A stretch of DNA of 64,000 nt from Winogradskyella sp. J14-2. GTDB taxonomy: Bacteria > Bacteroidota > Bacteroidia > Flavobacteriales > Flavobacteriaceae. Below are positions 1 through 8,903 of the stretch, in pieces. Where the stretch lies: the NCBI RefSeq assembly GCF_001971725.1, contig NZ_CP019388.1:2356001-2420000 (forward strand), written 5' to 3'. The position numbers were made by a program, and so were the translations under genes. The number at the start of each line of letters is the position of its first letter. The first letter of the stretch is position 1. Under the pieces are notes generated by a model. That model saw only the letters and a program-made list of their open reading frames with translations. It had not been told where the DNA came from and made no database searches.

Positions 1-1509
1 TCAAGGAGAGCAACACCAGACACCAATAAATCTCTAGAGAAGAGCGGAGGCCAACAAGACCCAAGCAAGTTAAGCACAGGCAAGAAAGCCTACAATACAT
101 TAGTTGATATTGTTACAATGGTAAAGCGTATTCAGTTTGGGTACAGTGAAACTAATGGTACATTTTTACCAGGATATTTGCCAACACCTGGATTTATAGG
201 AACATTAAGACCAACTTGGGGTTATACATTTGGCAGCCAAAATGATATACGAAGTTTGGTAGCCAATAATGGTTGGCTCACTACATTCGATAATTTCAAT
301 GAACAATTTACATCCCTAAAAAATTCAACATTAGATTATTCTGTTAATGTAGAGCCAATGCGCGATTTAAAAATCGATTTTATAGGAAACAGAACCTATG
401 CAGAAAACTTTACAGAAAACTTTAGAGTAGAAGATTATTTAGACGCCAACGGAAATGAAGTCCCAGTAGGTACTGGTGATGGTGTTTTAGATTATAGGTC
501 CTTAACACCAAACACCTTTGGTAATTTCAACATATCTACAGCATTAATTAAAACAGCATTTGGTAAAAGTGATGAAAACCAATCTGATGCTTTTGATGAT
601 TTTAGAGCCAATAGATTAATTATTGCCAATCGTCTTGCGCGAGAGTTTTATGGCACAACTAACTTTGCTACAGACGCAGAAGGTTTTCCTTTAGGCTTTG
701 GCAAAAATAGCCAACGTGTATTATTACCAGCTTTTTTATCTGCTTACCAAGGCACTGACCCAGAAAAAATAACAACAAGAGCCTTTAGAGATGTGCCAAT
801 ACCAAACTGGACTCTAAAATATACAGGACTAATGAAAATTCCTTGGTTCAAAAAGAATTTTAGGCGTTTTTCTATCCAACATGGCTACAGATCTAGATAT
901 ACAATTAATCAATTTAGAACTAACCTAGACTATATTGCTGGCGAAAGAGGTCTAGAGTACGATGATCAGTCTGGTGATGCGCTAAACCAGTCAGGAGATT
1001 TTAAAAACGAAACACTTTACAGCAATATTAACCTAGAAGAGCAATTCAGCCCGTTAGTTCGATTAGAGTTTGAAATGAAAAACTCCATAAAGGTGTTAGC
1101 CGAAGTTCAAAAAGACAGATTATTATCATTAAGTTTTGATAATAATTTGCTTACAGAAATTCAAGGGCAAGAGTACACCTTGGGCTTAGGGTATCGAATT
1201 AAAGATTTAAGGATTAGATCTGCGCTAGCAGGTGCAAAACAAATTGTTAAGAGCGATTTAAATATGCGTGCAGATATTTCAGTGAGAGATAATAAGACCA
1301 TAATAAGATATCTAGACTTAGAGAACAATCAAATAACAGCAGGCCAAACTGTTTGGAGCGGAAAGTTTTCAGCAGATTATGCATTTAGTAAAAACCTAAC
1401 GGCTATTTTCTATTTTGATTATACGTTTTCAGATTTTGCCATATCAACTTCATTTCCGCAAACCTCGTTAAGATCTGGTATTACTTTACGATACAATTTC
1501 GGAAATTAA
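1..1509 (+). CDS. sprA: Cell-surface translocon protein SprA, C-terminal part (5' end outside window)
   Basis: The reading frame is open from the first base of the window to the TAA at 1507-1509, so about 502 C-terminal residues of a longer protein are present. The motif NGTFLPGYLP near residue 50, followed by PGFIGT, GFTFGSQ-like YTFGSQND and NGWLT, is typical of SprA. In the family, SprA (about 2400 residues) is the giant outer-membrane barrel through which type IX secretion substrates leave the periplasm. The sequence is rich in alternating beta-strand stretches and ends in LRYNFGN, which fits a closing barrel strand. In many Flavobacteriaceae sprA precedes gcvH, as here. An ATG at 118 is internal and is not the start. 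Confidence 0.9.
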   Translation, partial: SRRATPDTNKSLEKSGGQQDPSKLSTGKKAYNTLVDIVTMVKRIQFGYSETNGTFLPGYLPTPGFIGTLRPTWGYTFGSQNDIRSLVANNGWLTTFDNFNEQFTSLKNSTLDYSVNVEPMRDLKIDFIGNRTYAENFTENFRVEDYLDANGNEVPVGTGDGVLDYRSLTPNTFGNFNISTALIKTAFGKSDENQSDAFDDFRANRLIIANRLAREFYGTTNFATDAEGFPLGFGKNSQRVLLPAFLSAYQGTDPEKITTRAFRDVPIPNWTLKYTGLMKIPWFKKNFRRFSIQHGYRSRYTINQFRTNLDYIAGERGLEYDDQSGDALNQSGDFKNETLYSNINLEEQFSPLVRLEFEMKNSIKVLAEVQKDRLLSLSFDNNLLTEIQGQEYTLGLGYRIKDLRIRSALAGAKQIVKSDLNMRADISVRDNKTIIRYLDLENNQITAGQTVWSGKFSADYAFSKNLTAIFYFDYTFSDFAISTSFPQTSLRSGITLRYNFGN

Positions 1510-1524
1510 TTTTAAGAATTAGGT

Positions 1525-1555
1525 TTGAAAACCAGCAATTAAAAAATTACATTTG
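1525..1555 (+). promoter_or_regulatory. Candidate gcvH promoter
   Basis: TTG at 1525-1527 is followed after 20 bases by TACATTTG at 1548-1555. This matches the Bacteroidota -33/-7 consensus TTG-N17-23-TAnnTTTG and lies 27 bases before the gcvH ATG. Inferred from motif only. Confidence 0.5.
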
Positions 1556-1582
1556 CTTCAGTAATATAAAATACAATCTAAG

Positions 1583-1963
1583 ATGAATATTCCATCAGAA
1601 TTAAAATACACCAAGGACCACGAGTGGGTAAAAATTGAAGGAGATATTGCAACAGTAGGCATAACAGATTTTGCTCAAGGAGAATTAGGAGATATCGTTT
1701 ATGTAGAAGTAGAAACCGTAGATGAAACTCTCGATGCAGAAGAAGTGTTTGGCACAGTTGAGGCCGTTAAAACCGTTTCAGATTTATTTTTACCATTATC
1801 TGGCGAAATAATTGAGTTTAATGAATCATTAGAGGACGAGCCAGAAAAAGTAAACACAGATCCTTATGGAGAAGGCTGGATGATTAAGCTAAAAATATCT
1901 GATACATCCGAGGTAGAAGACTTACTATCTGCTAACGACTACAAAGCACTTATTAGTGGTTAA
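1583..1963 (+). CDS. gcvH: Glycine cleavage system H protein
   Basis: This 126-residue protein has the usual length and fold signature of GcvH, the lipoyl-carrier that shuttles the aminomethyl group between the P, T and L proteins of the glycine cleavage complex in the cytoplasm. The lipoylation site is Lys63 in the motif [12 protein letters not shown], and the N-terminal DHEWV motif is intact. The P, T and L genes are not nearby, which is common in this group. The stop codon overlaps the next gene by 8 bases, so the two are probably translated from one message. A -7 box of the Bacteroidota type lies upstream. Confidence 0.96.
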   Translation: MNIPSELKYTKDHEWVKIEGDIATVGITDFAQGELGDIVYVEVETVDETLDAEEVFGTVEAVKTVSDLFLPLSGEIIEFNESLEDEPEKVNTDPYGEGWMIKLKISDTSEVEDLLSANDYKALISG

Positions 1964-2318
1964 AAAACTTTTGTTTTTAGCTGCGCTAGTCTATACATTT
2001 GTATTGGTTGTTGCAACGTTTATAAACCTAAATGGCGTTCCTAGCTTAGGGTCATCCTTTGACGACAAGATATATCACTTTTTGGCATACGTCGTTTTAG
2101 GAGGCTTATGGATAACCTATTTTAAATCCTTTAGCAATAATAACAGACTTTGGCTCGTATTTATAGTCGTTGTTTTCTTTGGTATTTTATTAGAAGTGAT
2201 ACAACATAAATTAAATAAAAACAGAACCTACGACACATACGATTTGTTGGCAAATTGTTTTGGCGTGTTAGTTGGCACGTTAATTGCGGCTAGACTAGAT
2301 ATATTAAAGTTAAAATAA
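1956..2318 (+). CDS. VanZ-like family membrane protein
   Basis: A 120-residue protein that starts with GTG inside the end of gcvH (8-base overlap). It has about four hydrophobic helices (roughly residues 4-24, 38-54, 66-84 and 96-114). The motifs [13 protein letters not shown] in the first third and [22 protein letters not shown] in the last third are typical of the VanZ-like family. VanZ itself lowers teicoplanin sensitivity, but most family members have no known role. In Flavobacteriaceae a VanZ-like gene commonly follows gcvH. Function not assigned. Confidence 0.8.
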   Translation: MVKKLLFLAALVYTFVLVVATFINLNGVPSLGSSFDDKIYHFLAYVVLGGLWITYFKSFSNNNRLWLVFIVVVFFGILLEVIQHKLNKNRTYDTYDLLANCFGVLVGTLIAARLDILKLK

Positions 2319-2383
2319 ATAGAAGTTTTGCTTTTTTTCTTAATATTTAATTAAATTAGCATTTCTATAAAAGAAATCACAAT

Positions 2384-3112
2384 ATGGAACCTAAGAAGAA
2401 TCCAAAATCAGATGTAAGCAGAAACAGCTCACTTTATTTTGCCGTAGGATTAACGTTAATGCTTGCCATTACATACATGGCAATAAACTATAAAACTTAC
2501 GATAAAGAAGCTGTTGTAGCAGACACGCTTAATTTAGATGATGAGTTAGAAGAAGAAGTACCGATTACTGAACAAATTATTACACCTCCACCTCCACCAC
2601 CTCCACCACCACCTACAATTGAAGTAATAGAAGTTGTTGAAGATGAAGTAGAAGTAGAAGAAACAGTGGTAGAATCTACAGAAACTGAAATGGAAACTGA
2701 AATTGTAGAGGTTGAAGAAGTAGAGGTTGAAGAAGTAGAAGAAGATTTAGAAGTACCTTTTCATGTTATTGAAAATGTAGCTGTTTTTCCAGGATGTGAA
2801 AATGAAAAAGGAAACGCTGCCAAGAAAGAGTGTATGAATGAAAAAGTTAACAAATTTATACAAAGAAAATTTAATACTGAATTGGCACAAGATTTAGGCT
2901 TGGCACCAGGAAAGAAAAGAATCTATTGCAGATTTAAAGTAGATAAAAACGGAAACGTTACTGCTATACAAACCCGAGGGCCGCACCCATCTTTAGAGAA
3001 AGAAGCACAGAAAGTGCTTTCTCAATTACCTAAAATGAAACCAGGTAAGCAAAGAGGTAAAGCAGTGGTGATGCCATTTTCAATCCCTATTGTATTTCAA
3101 GTGCAAGATTAA
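2384..3112 (+). CDS. TonB-family energy transducer
   Basis: A 242-residue protein with the TonB layout: a short cytoplasmic N-terminus, one membrane helix at about residues 17-36, a ten-proline run at about 68-77, a highly acidic Glu/Val-rich linker, and a C-terminal TonB domain (about residues 125-242) with PHPSLEKEAQKV and LPKMKPGKQRGK. TonB proteins span the periplasm and pass the energy of the proton motive force to outer-membrane receptors. No ExbB/ExbD genes are in the window. The next gene is a paralogue. The acidic linker is unusual, since TonB linkers are more often Lys-Pro/Glu-Pro mixtures. Confidence 0.88.
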   Translation: MEPKKNPKSDVSRNSSLYFAVGLTLMLAITYMAINYKTYDKEAVVADTLNLDDELEEEVPITEQIITPPPPPPPPPPTIEVIEVVEDEVEVEETVVESTETEMETEIVEVEEVEVEEVEEDLEVPFHVIENVAVFPGCENEKGNAAKKECMNEKVNKFIQRKFNTELAQDLGLAPGKKRIYCRFKVDKNGNVTAIQTRGPHPSLEKEAQKVLSQLPKMKPGKQRGKAVVMPFSIPIVFQVQD

Positions 3113-3139
3113 ATCTAAAAGTACTTAAACGTTATATAG

Positions 3140-3175
3140 AAATCCCGTTCAAAATTAATTGAACGGGATTTTCTT
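3140..3175 (+). terminator. Rho-independent terminator after the first tonB
   Basis: A perfect 13-bp stem (AAATCCCGTTCAA at 3140-3152 with its complement at 3159-3171), 6-base loop, followed by a T-rich tail. Confidence 0.85.
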
Positions 3176-3231
3176 TTTGGTATGCTTATTGTGACTTTAT
3201 CATAATATTAACATTTTAAACAATACGTATT

Positions 3232-4023
3232 ATGAAAAATTCTAAAAAGAATCTCTATACTGCTGGTCAGAGCAGTGCAGAGGTAAAAAAATCACAAAAG
3301 CATGATGCAAATTTACAAAAAAACTCGACCCTATATTTTCAAATAGGGTTGATTCTTTGTTTGTTGACCACCTATGGGCTGTTCGAAATGCAGTTTCAAG
3401 ACAAAAAACTTGAAGTCGTCTTTAATGAACCACAAGAAATTGTAACCATTGATATCGTGCCAGACTTTAGGGTAGAACCTGTAAAGAAAAAACCAGAACC
3501 CAAAATTAAGCCCAGCAAAACCTTGGCTTACGAAATTACACCGATTAAAGATGACAAGCCAGTCATTGAAACTAAAGTTTTGGACTTTGAGGATCCAATT
3601 CCAATATCAGATCCTATAGATCCTAACGCCATAAAGACTATAGAAAAGCCTGTAGATCTAGAACCAATTGATTTTATTGCAGTTGAAGAAGTGCCAGTAT
3701 ATCCTGGTTGTGAAAAAAAGAAAACCAATGAGGATAAAAGAAAATGCATGTCTGATAAAATAAGCAAGCTTGTAAGCAAAAAATTTAACACAAACATCGC
3801 TGGCGATCATGGCATATCTGGCTTGCAAAGAATTGATACGCAGTTTACAGTAGATAAAAACGGAAATGTAACAAATATTAAAATCAGAAGCCCACATCCT
3901 GCTCTAGAAAAAGAAGCTAAGCGTGTTATTGATAAAATACCGAGTATGAAGCCTGGTTATCAACAAGATAAACCGGTTGGTGTTATTTATAATCTACCTA
4001 TTAAATTTTTAGCTAGAAATTAA
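3232..4023 (+). CDS. TonB-family energy transducer (second copy)
   Basis: A 263-residue paralogue of the preceding protein. It has one membrane helix at about residues 35-52, a periplasmic Pro/Lys/Asp-rich linker without the long proline run, and a C-terminal TonB domain (about residues 150-263). That domain shares the pattern VYPGCE, KCMSDKI, FTVDKNGNVT and PHPALEKEAKRV with its neighbour. Each gene has its own terminator, so the two are probably separate transcription units that arose by duplication. Which receptors it serves cannot be told from the sequence. Confidence 0.88.
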   Translation: MKNSKKNLYTAGQSSAEVKKSQKHDANLQKNSTLYFQIGLILCLLTTYGLFEMQFQDKKLEVVFNEPQEIVTIDIVPDFRVEPVKKKPEPKIKPSKTLAYEITPIKDDKPVIETKVLDFEDPIPISDPIDPNAIKTIEKPVDLEPIDFIAVEEVPVYPGCEKKKTNEDKRKCMSDKISKLVSKKFNTNIAGDHGISGLQRIDTQFTVDKNGNVTNIKIRSPHPALEKEAKRVIDKIPSMKPGYQQDKPVGVIYNLPIKFLARN

Positions 4024-4050
4024 GAATATAGTTATAGTAGTGTAATTGTT

Positions 4051-4085
4051 AAAAAACCGTTATCGTGTGATAGCGGTTTTTTGTT
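4051..4085 (+). terminator. Rho-independent terminator after the second tonB
   Basis: AAAACCGTTATC at 4053-4064 pairs with GATAGCGGTTTT at 4069-4080 (one G-U pair), with a GTGT loop and a T run after the stem. Confidence 0.8.
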
Positions 4086-4140
4086 TAAGGTTACTAAAAA
4101 AAATAAGTATCTTTCGGGCGCTAATAATTTGGTCTGTTTT

Positions 4141-6258
4141 ATGAAGCATATTTGGCTTGTTACTGTTTTATTAATGTCTTTTTTAGGTAATTCTCAATCT
4201 ATTTCAACATATGAAAAGCCACCAGTATTTAGTCAGTGCGATTCATTAAACGTAGCGCAATTAAAATCTTGTTTCAATTTTACTCTAAATAGTTTTATTT
4301 ACAATAATTTTAAGATTCCAGAAATTGTTTTAGAAGAAGAGTATAAAGGCAATGTACAGGTACTATTTGAGGTTGATAAAGAAGGAGGGTTTAAAGTTAT
4401 TTACGTTGATGCCATTTATGATGAATTAAAGCAAGAAAGTAAACGTGTCTTTGAAGCTCTGCCAAAAATAAAACCAGCAACCTATAATGGTAAACCAACG
4501 TTTGTTCAATATAGCCTAAGCATAGATATACCTTTGGTAAAACCTACAAAAGCGATTCTTAATGAAGAGAATGGAACTTCAAGAAGTGTTGATAAAAGCC
4601 AAAGAGATAGTTTAAGCGCAACTTTATCAGATGAGTATGATAAGGTTAACGCAAGTATTAAACCTTACGAGAAATTAGAGTACACGAGCCAATTAAATAT
4701 ACCTTTTACGCATTCGTATTATGCGCGATTTGATGATGAGATGAATGCCATTGGCACCAATAGTCATACCGCTGCTAAACCTTTCATTTATGCCGATGTT
4801 TCAAGATATTATGATATTAAAACGGAAAAGGAAAGCTTAACTAAAGAAACCGATAGCTGGTTTGGCAGAAAATTGTATAATGAGCACTTGGTTGAGGTAC
4901 AAGGTAAAGATTATTGGTTCACTTTAGACCCGATAGTAGATCTACAGCTTGGAGGTGAGACTGAGGGTGATGATGGTACATGGAACAACACCAGAGGTGT
5001 CTTTATTCAGGCAGGATTGGGCAAACGCTTTAGCCTTTCTACCTCAATCTATGAAAGTCAGGGTAGGTTTGCAGACTATTTTAATAACTATGCAGAAAGT
5101 CTGAGGGCTTTTGGTCCAGATCCAGCTATAATTCCCGGACGAGGTATAGGAAAGCGGTTTAAAGAAAATTCTTATGATTATCCTGTGGCAGAAGCTTATC
5201 TGTCTTACACACCAGCAGATTTTTTAAATATTCAATTTGGTCATGGTAAAAACTTTATTGGTGATGGTTACCGTTCATTGTTTCAAAGCGATGTAGCGAG
5301 TCCTTATCCTTTTTTAAAGCTAAATGCCAGTTTCTGGAAAATAAAATATACAAGTACTTGGATGTGGTTAAAGGACGTAAGACCCGAGGTTGTGGTAGAT
5401 GACGCCTTTTTAACTAAATACATGGCAAATCACTACCTCAGCTGGAATGTCTCTAAGCGACTAAATATTGGTTTGTTTGAGTCTGTAATGTGGGCAGATA
5501 CCAACGGAAGAGGTTTTGATGTTAACTACCTTAACCCTATAATTTTCTTTAGGGCCATAGAGTTTCAAACAGGACAAGGAGCAGGAAATGCTATTTTAGG
5601 TCTAAGTGCAAAATATAAATGGAATAATAAGGTGAATCTTTATGGTCAATTTATCCTAGATGAATTTTCATTAAGTGATGTCACAGGTGGAAATAAAAGC
5701 TGGAAAAATAAGTTTGGTTTTCAGTTAGGTGCTAAATATTTCAACGCATTTAAAGTAGATAATTTATTGCTTCAGGCAGAATATAATCAAGTGCGCCCCT
5801 ATACGTATTCTCACAATACTGAAATTCTAAATTATGGTCATTTTAATCAGCCCATGGCTCATCTTTGGGGCGCAAACTTTAGAGAACTAGTATTGATAGG
5901 TCGTTATAATTATAAACGTTGGTTTGCCGATACAAAGCTTATAATCGGTCAAAGAGGATTTGATTTTAATACAGATGAAGATAGTTTTGCTTACGGAGGA
6001 GACATTTATACTAACGAAAACAATCGTATTGGTGATACAGGCATAACAATCGGTCAAGGTAATAAAACCAATAGTTTTATGGCAGAGCTACAAGCAGGTT
6101 ATTTGTTGAATCCAGAAACTAACCTTAAAATTTTCACTAATATTATCTACAGAGATTTTAATCCACAAGTAATCACTCCCACAACAGCAAGTTCAAATAC
6201 GCTTTGGTTTAGTGTAGGGCTAAGAACAGATCTTTTTAATTGGTACAACGATTTTTAA
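4141..6258 (+). CDS. RemB/Wzi-like outer-membrane barrel with an N-terminal TonB C-terminal-like domain
   Basis: The frame is open from 4081, but the ATG at 4141 begins a clear signal peptide (MKHIWLVTVLLMSFLGNSQS), giving 705 residues. Residues about 30-135 hold PVFSQC, FEVDKEG and SKRVFEALPKIKPATYNGK. These match, feature by feature, the C-terminal domain of the two TonB proteins just upstream. The rest (about 200-705) is strand-rich and carries motifs such as YLSYTPADFLNIQFGHGKNFIGDGYRS and FDVNYLNPIIFFRA. These are typical of capsule-assembly Wzi-like barrels, the group that includes the gliding protein RemB of Flavobacterium johnsoniae. I infer an outer-membrane barrel with a periplasmic domain. 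A role in motility or polysaccharide display is not proven by sequence. Confidence 0.72.
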   Translation: MKHIWLVTVLLMSFLGNSQSISTYEKPPVFSQCDSLNVAQLKSCFNFTLNSFIYNNFKIPEIVLEEEYKGNVQVLFEVDKEGGFKVIYVDAIYDELKQESKRVFEALPKIKPATYNGKPTFVQYSLSIDIPLVKPTKAILNEENGTSRSVDKSQRDSLSATLSDEYDKVNASIKPYEKLEYTSQLNIPFTHSYYARFDDEMNAIGTNSHTAAKPFIYADVSRYYDIKTEKESLTKETDSWFGRKLYNEHLVEVQGKDYWFTLDPIVDLQLGGETEGDDGTWNNTRGVFIQAGLGKRFSLSTSIYESQGRFADYFNNYAESLRAFGPDPAIIPGRGIGKRFKENSYDYPVAEAYLSYTPADFLNIQFGHGKNFIGDGYRSLFQSDVASPYPFLKLNASFWKIKYTSTWMWLKDVRPEVVVDDAFLTKYMANHYLSWNVSKRLNIGLFESVMWADTNGRGFDVNYLNPIIFFRAIEFQTGQGAGNAILGLSAKYKWNNKVNLYGQFILDEFSLSDVTGGNKSWKNKFGFQLGAKYFNAFKVDNLLLQAEYNQVRPYTYSHNTEILNYGHFNQPMAHLWGANFRELVLIGRYNYKRWFADTKLIIGQRGFDFNTDEDSFAYGGDIYTNENNRIGDTGITIGQGNKTNSFMAELQAGYLLNPETNLKIFTNIIYRDFNPQVITPTTASSNTLWFSVGLRTDLFNWYNDF

Positions 6259-6289
6259 GAAAAACCATTTATTAAAGTTTTCTATTGCG

Positions 6290-6320
6290 TTGGTGAAAAC
6301 CTTTTTTCAAAGTATCTTTG
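6290..6320 (+). promoter_or_regulatory. Candidate promoter of the cyoE/oxidase operon
   Basis: TTG at 6290-6292, then 20 bases, then TATCTTTG at 6313-6320, a full match to the Bacteroidota consensus, 32 bases before the TTG start of cyoE. Confidence 0.6.
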
Positions 6321-6351
6321 CACACGCTAAGAATTAGACAATTAAAAATCA

Positions 6352-7245
6352 TTGAGCAGTATAAAATCTTCGGTGTCAAAAACTTCTGTAATTACAGATT
6401 TTAAGGAAATCACTAAAATGGGATTGTCCATAAGCGTTGTATTTTCTGCAATTGCTGGGTACCTTTTAGGCGCGTACACTATTAGTTATACTACGCTCAT
6501 TCTTTTAGCATTGGGCGGTTACTTTATGGTAGGTGCATCAAATGCTTATAACCAAATCATAGAACGAGACCTTGATGCTTTAATGGATAGGACTAAAAGC
6601 AGACCCATTCCTTCAGGTAGAATGTCTGTGAATACTGCTTTTATTATAGCAACTGCATTTACAGTTCTAGGTTTAATTGCACTTTATAAGATTAACCCAA
6701 AAACAGCGATGTGGGGAGCAATTTCCATCTTTTTATATACTAGTGTCTATACTCCGCTGAAAACAAAAACCCCTTTGTCTGTTTTTGTTGGTGCCTTGCC
6801 AGGAGCAATTCCATTTATGTTAGGTTGGGTAGCGGCTCGTGGAGAATTTGGTATTGAGCCCGGAACTTTATTTGCTATTCAGTTTTTTTGGCAGTTCCCT
6901 CACTTTTGGTCTATCGGTTGGTTTTTGTATGAAGACTACGAAAAAGGCGGTTTTTTTATGCTTCCAACAGGGAAGCGGGATAAAGGTACTGCTATACAGA
7001 TAATTATGTATAGTGTTTGGACGGTTTTGGTATCTATAATACCTGCTTTTGGTTTTACAGGAGATTTAAAATTATCAATCGTAGGAGCATTATTAGTTTT
7101 TTTATTAGGCATGGTAATGCTAGCCTATGCCTTTAGACTTTATAAACAAAGAACAGCAAAGACAGCTAAACAATTAATGTTGTCTAGCGTATTTTATATT
7201 ACCATGCTACAAATTATATACGTAGCGGATAAATTTTTGGGATAG
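6352..7245 (+). CDS. cyoE: Protoheme IX farnesyltransferase (heme O synthase)
   Basis: A 297-residue integral membrane prenyltransferase with about nine helices. It adds farnesyl to heme B to make heme O, the precursor of heme A for the terminal oxidase. The Mg-binding motif NQIIERDLDALMDRT (about residues 66-80) and the conserved YTPLKTKTPLSVFVGALPGAIPFMLGW (about 140-166) are intact. The start is TTG at 6352. The next in-frame ATG (6418) would cut into the conserved N-terminal KMGLS segment. The stop is directly followed by the ATG of the next gene, so the genes form an operon with the oxidase subunits that need its product. Confidence 0.95.
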   Translation: MSSIKSSVSKTSVITDFKEITKMGLSISVVFSAIAGYLLGAYTISYTTLILLALGGYFMVGASNAYNQIIERDLDALMDRTKSRPIPSGRMSVNTAFIIATAFTVLGLIALYKINPKTAMWGAISIFLYTSVYTPLKTKTPLSVFVGALPGAIPFMLGWVAARGEFGIEPGTLFAIQFFWQFPHFWSIGWFLYEDYEKGGFFMLPTGKRDKGTAIQIIMYSVWTVLVSIIPAFGFTGDLKLSIVGALLVFLLGMVMLAYAFRLYKQRTAKTAKQLMLSSVFYITMLQIIYVADKFLG

Positions 7246-7845
7246 ATGGATTTAACAGAAGGAACACAACAAGAAAAAACAGCCAGATCAAAAAAAATGA
7301 TGCTCTGGTTTGGGGTAGGGTCTTTAATCATGTCTTTTTCAGCATTAATTAGTGCCTTTATAGTAAGTTCTAAACAACGGAAAGATAAAGATTGGTTAAA
7401 TAATTACGATCTGCCAACAGCGTTTTATGTAAGCGTTGCTATAATAGTCATAAGCAGCATAACTTTTATACTTGCTAAAAAAAAGTTAAAGCAACATAAC
7501 AGACAGATGACAACCATTTGGTTATTGGCTACCTTAGTCCTAGGAATTGGCTTTATTTTTAGTCAATTAGAAGGATTTAGGCAAATTATTCAAACAGGAT
7601 ATAACTTTACTGGTCCTACCAGCAACATCACAATGTCTTACATTTATTTGATTGCAGTAGTACATATATTACACGTTATTGCTGGATTAATTTGTATAAT
7701 TGTTGTTATTTATAATCATTTTAAACAAAAGTACAACGCCAACAATATGTTGGGATTAGAACTGGCCGCAAATTTCTGGCATTTCGTAGACCTGCTTTGG
7801 CTTGTGCTGTTTTTATTTTTATATTTTTTTAGCGATATAATTTGA
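7246..7845 (+). CDS. Cytochrome c oxidase subunit III-like protein (short form)
   Basis: A 199-residue five-helix membrane protein of the heme-copper oxidase subunit III family. It has KKMMLWFGVGSLIMSF at the start, ending in the family signature ANFWHFVDLLWLVLFLFLYF. It starts on the base after the cyoE stop. A second, longer subunit III follows 36 bases downstream, and such tandem pairs are typical of Bacteroidota caa3-type oxidase loci. Catalytic subunits I and II are not in the window. Which of the two subunit III proteins sits in the mature complex cannot be told here. Confidence 0.88.
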   Translation: MDLTEGTQQEKTARSKKMMLWFGVGSLIMSFSALISAFIVSSKQRKDKDWLNNYDLPTAFYVSVAIIVISSITFILAKKKLKQHNRQMTTIWLLATLVLGIGFIFSQLEGFRQIIQTGYNFTGPTSNITMSYIYLIAVVHILHVIAGLICIIVVIYNHFKQKYNANNMLGLELAANFWHFVDLLWLVLFLFLYFFSDII

Positions 7846-7846
7846 T

Positions 7847-7854
7847 TATTTTTG
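7847..7854 (+). promoter_or_regulatory. Candidate -7 box before the long subunit III gene
   Basis: TATTTTTG matches TAnnTTTG, 27 bases before the ATG at 7882. No good -33 TTG is seen at the usual distance. Confidence 0.35.
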
Positions 7855-7881
7855 TCCAATCTTAAAATTTAAATAATTTAT

Positions 7882-8883
7882 ATGGATTCTACAGTAGCAA
7901 GTACTGGCACAGAAGGAAAAACTTGGGGAGGAGGAAATAAACCTCTAAAGGCAAGTTATGGTAAGATGATGATGTGGTTCTTTATCGTTTCTGATGCATT
8001 GACATTTTCTGGCTTTTTAGCAGCGTACGGCTTTTCAAGATTTAAGTTTATAAAAGAGTGGCCAATAGCAGACGAGGTATTTACCCACGTACCTTTTTTA
8101 CATGGGCAAGAACTACCAATGATCTACGTTGCTTTTATGACATTTATTCTTATTATGTCTTCTGTAACTATGGTGCTGGCTGTGGATGCTGGCCATCATA
8201 TGAATAAAGCTAAAGTAACCCTCTACATGTTCTTAACCATTATTGGTGGCTTAATATTTGTTGGTTCTCAAGCTTGGGAATGGGCAACATTTATTCAGGG
8301 AGATTATGGAGCCGTTCAGACAAAAGGTGGAAATATCCTACAATTTGGTGAGTATGTTACAGTAGATGGTGCAGAAAAATTCAAGAGAGTATCTATAGAT
8401 GATTTTGCTGTTAGTATTCCAGACGTGCGCGAAGAGCACCAAAGAAAGAATGGTCTATGGTTTAGGGAAGAAGCTAGTCTGCCACCTTACACAGTAAACG
8501 AAATATTTCAAGGTTTAGAAGCTAATCCAAATATATTAGTCAGAACACAATTGATAAATGAAGAAGGACAAAAGACTGTTCTTTCTAGAGAAGAGTCATT
8601 GAAACAAATTAAAGAGAATGGAAGTCTTGTGGTAAAAGGAGCTAACCTTAGAGTCAATGAATATGGTACTTCACTTTTCGCTGACTTCTTTTTCTTCATT
8701 ACAGGATTTCACGGATTCCACGTATTTTCGGGAGTTGTACTAAATATCATCATATTTTTTAACGTGGTATTAGGTACATACGAAAGAAGAGGTAGCTATG
8801 AAATGGTTGAAAAAGTTGGTCTTTACTGGCACTTTGTCGATTTAGTTTGGGTATTTGTATTCACCTTCTTCTACTTAGTATAA
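7882..8883 (+). CDS. Cytochrome c oxidase subunit III with an internal soluble insertion
   Basis: A 333-residue subunit III. Helices at both ends carry the family motifs GKMMMWFFIVSDALTFSGFLAAYG, FITGFHGFHVFSGV and YWHFVDLVWVFVFTFFYLV. Between the helix ending about residue 133 and the one starting about 260 lies a hydrophilic stretch of over 100 residues (from GDYGAVQ to VNEYG) that ordinary subunit III lacks. The ORF is intact and in frame, so the insertion is real. It probably faces the periplasm or cytoplasm as a separate small domain. It is cotranscribed with the other oxidase genes. Confidence 0.9.
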   Translation: MDSTVASTGTEGKTWGGGNKPLKASYGKMMMWFFIVSDALTFSGFLAAYGFSRFKFIKEWPIADEVFTHVPFLHGQELPMIYVAFMTFILIMSSVTMVLAVDAGHHMNKAKVTLYMFLTIIGGLIFVGSQAWEWATFIQGDYGAVQTKGGNILQFGEYVTVDGAEKFKRVSIDDFAVSIPDVREEHQRKNGLWFREEASLPPYTVNEIFQGLEANPNILVRTQLINEEGQKTVLSREESLKQIKENGSLVVKGANLRVNEYGTSLFADFFFFITGFHGFHVFSGVVLNIIIFFNVVLGTYERRGSYEMVEKVGLYWHFVDLVWVFVFTFFYLV

Positions 8884-8903
8884 AATAGAATTAGAAAAAA
8901 ATT

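Noticed and set aside
1510-1582. Glycine riboswitch before gcvH
   Set aside because: The leader is only about 70 bases and shows a promoter but no tandem aptamer.
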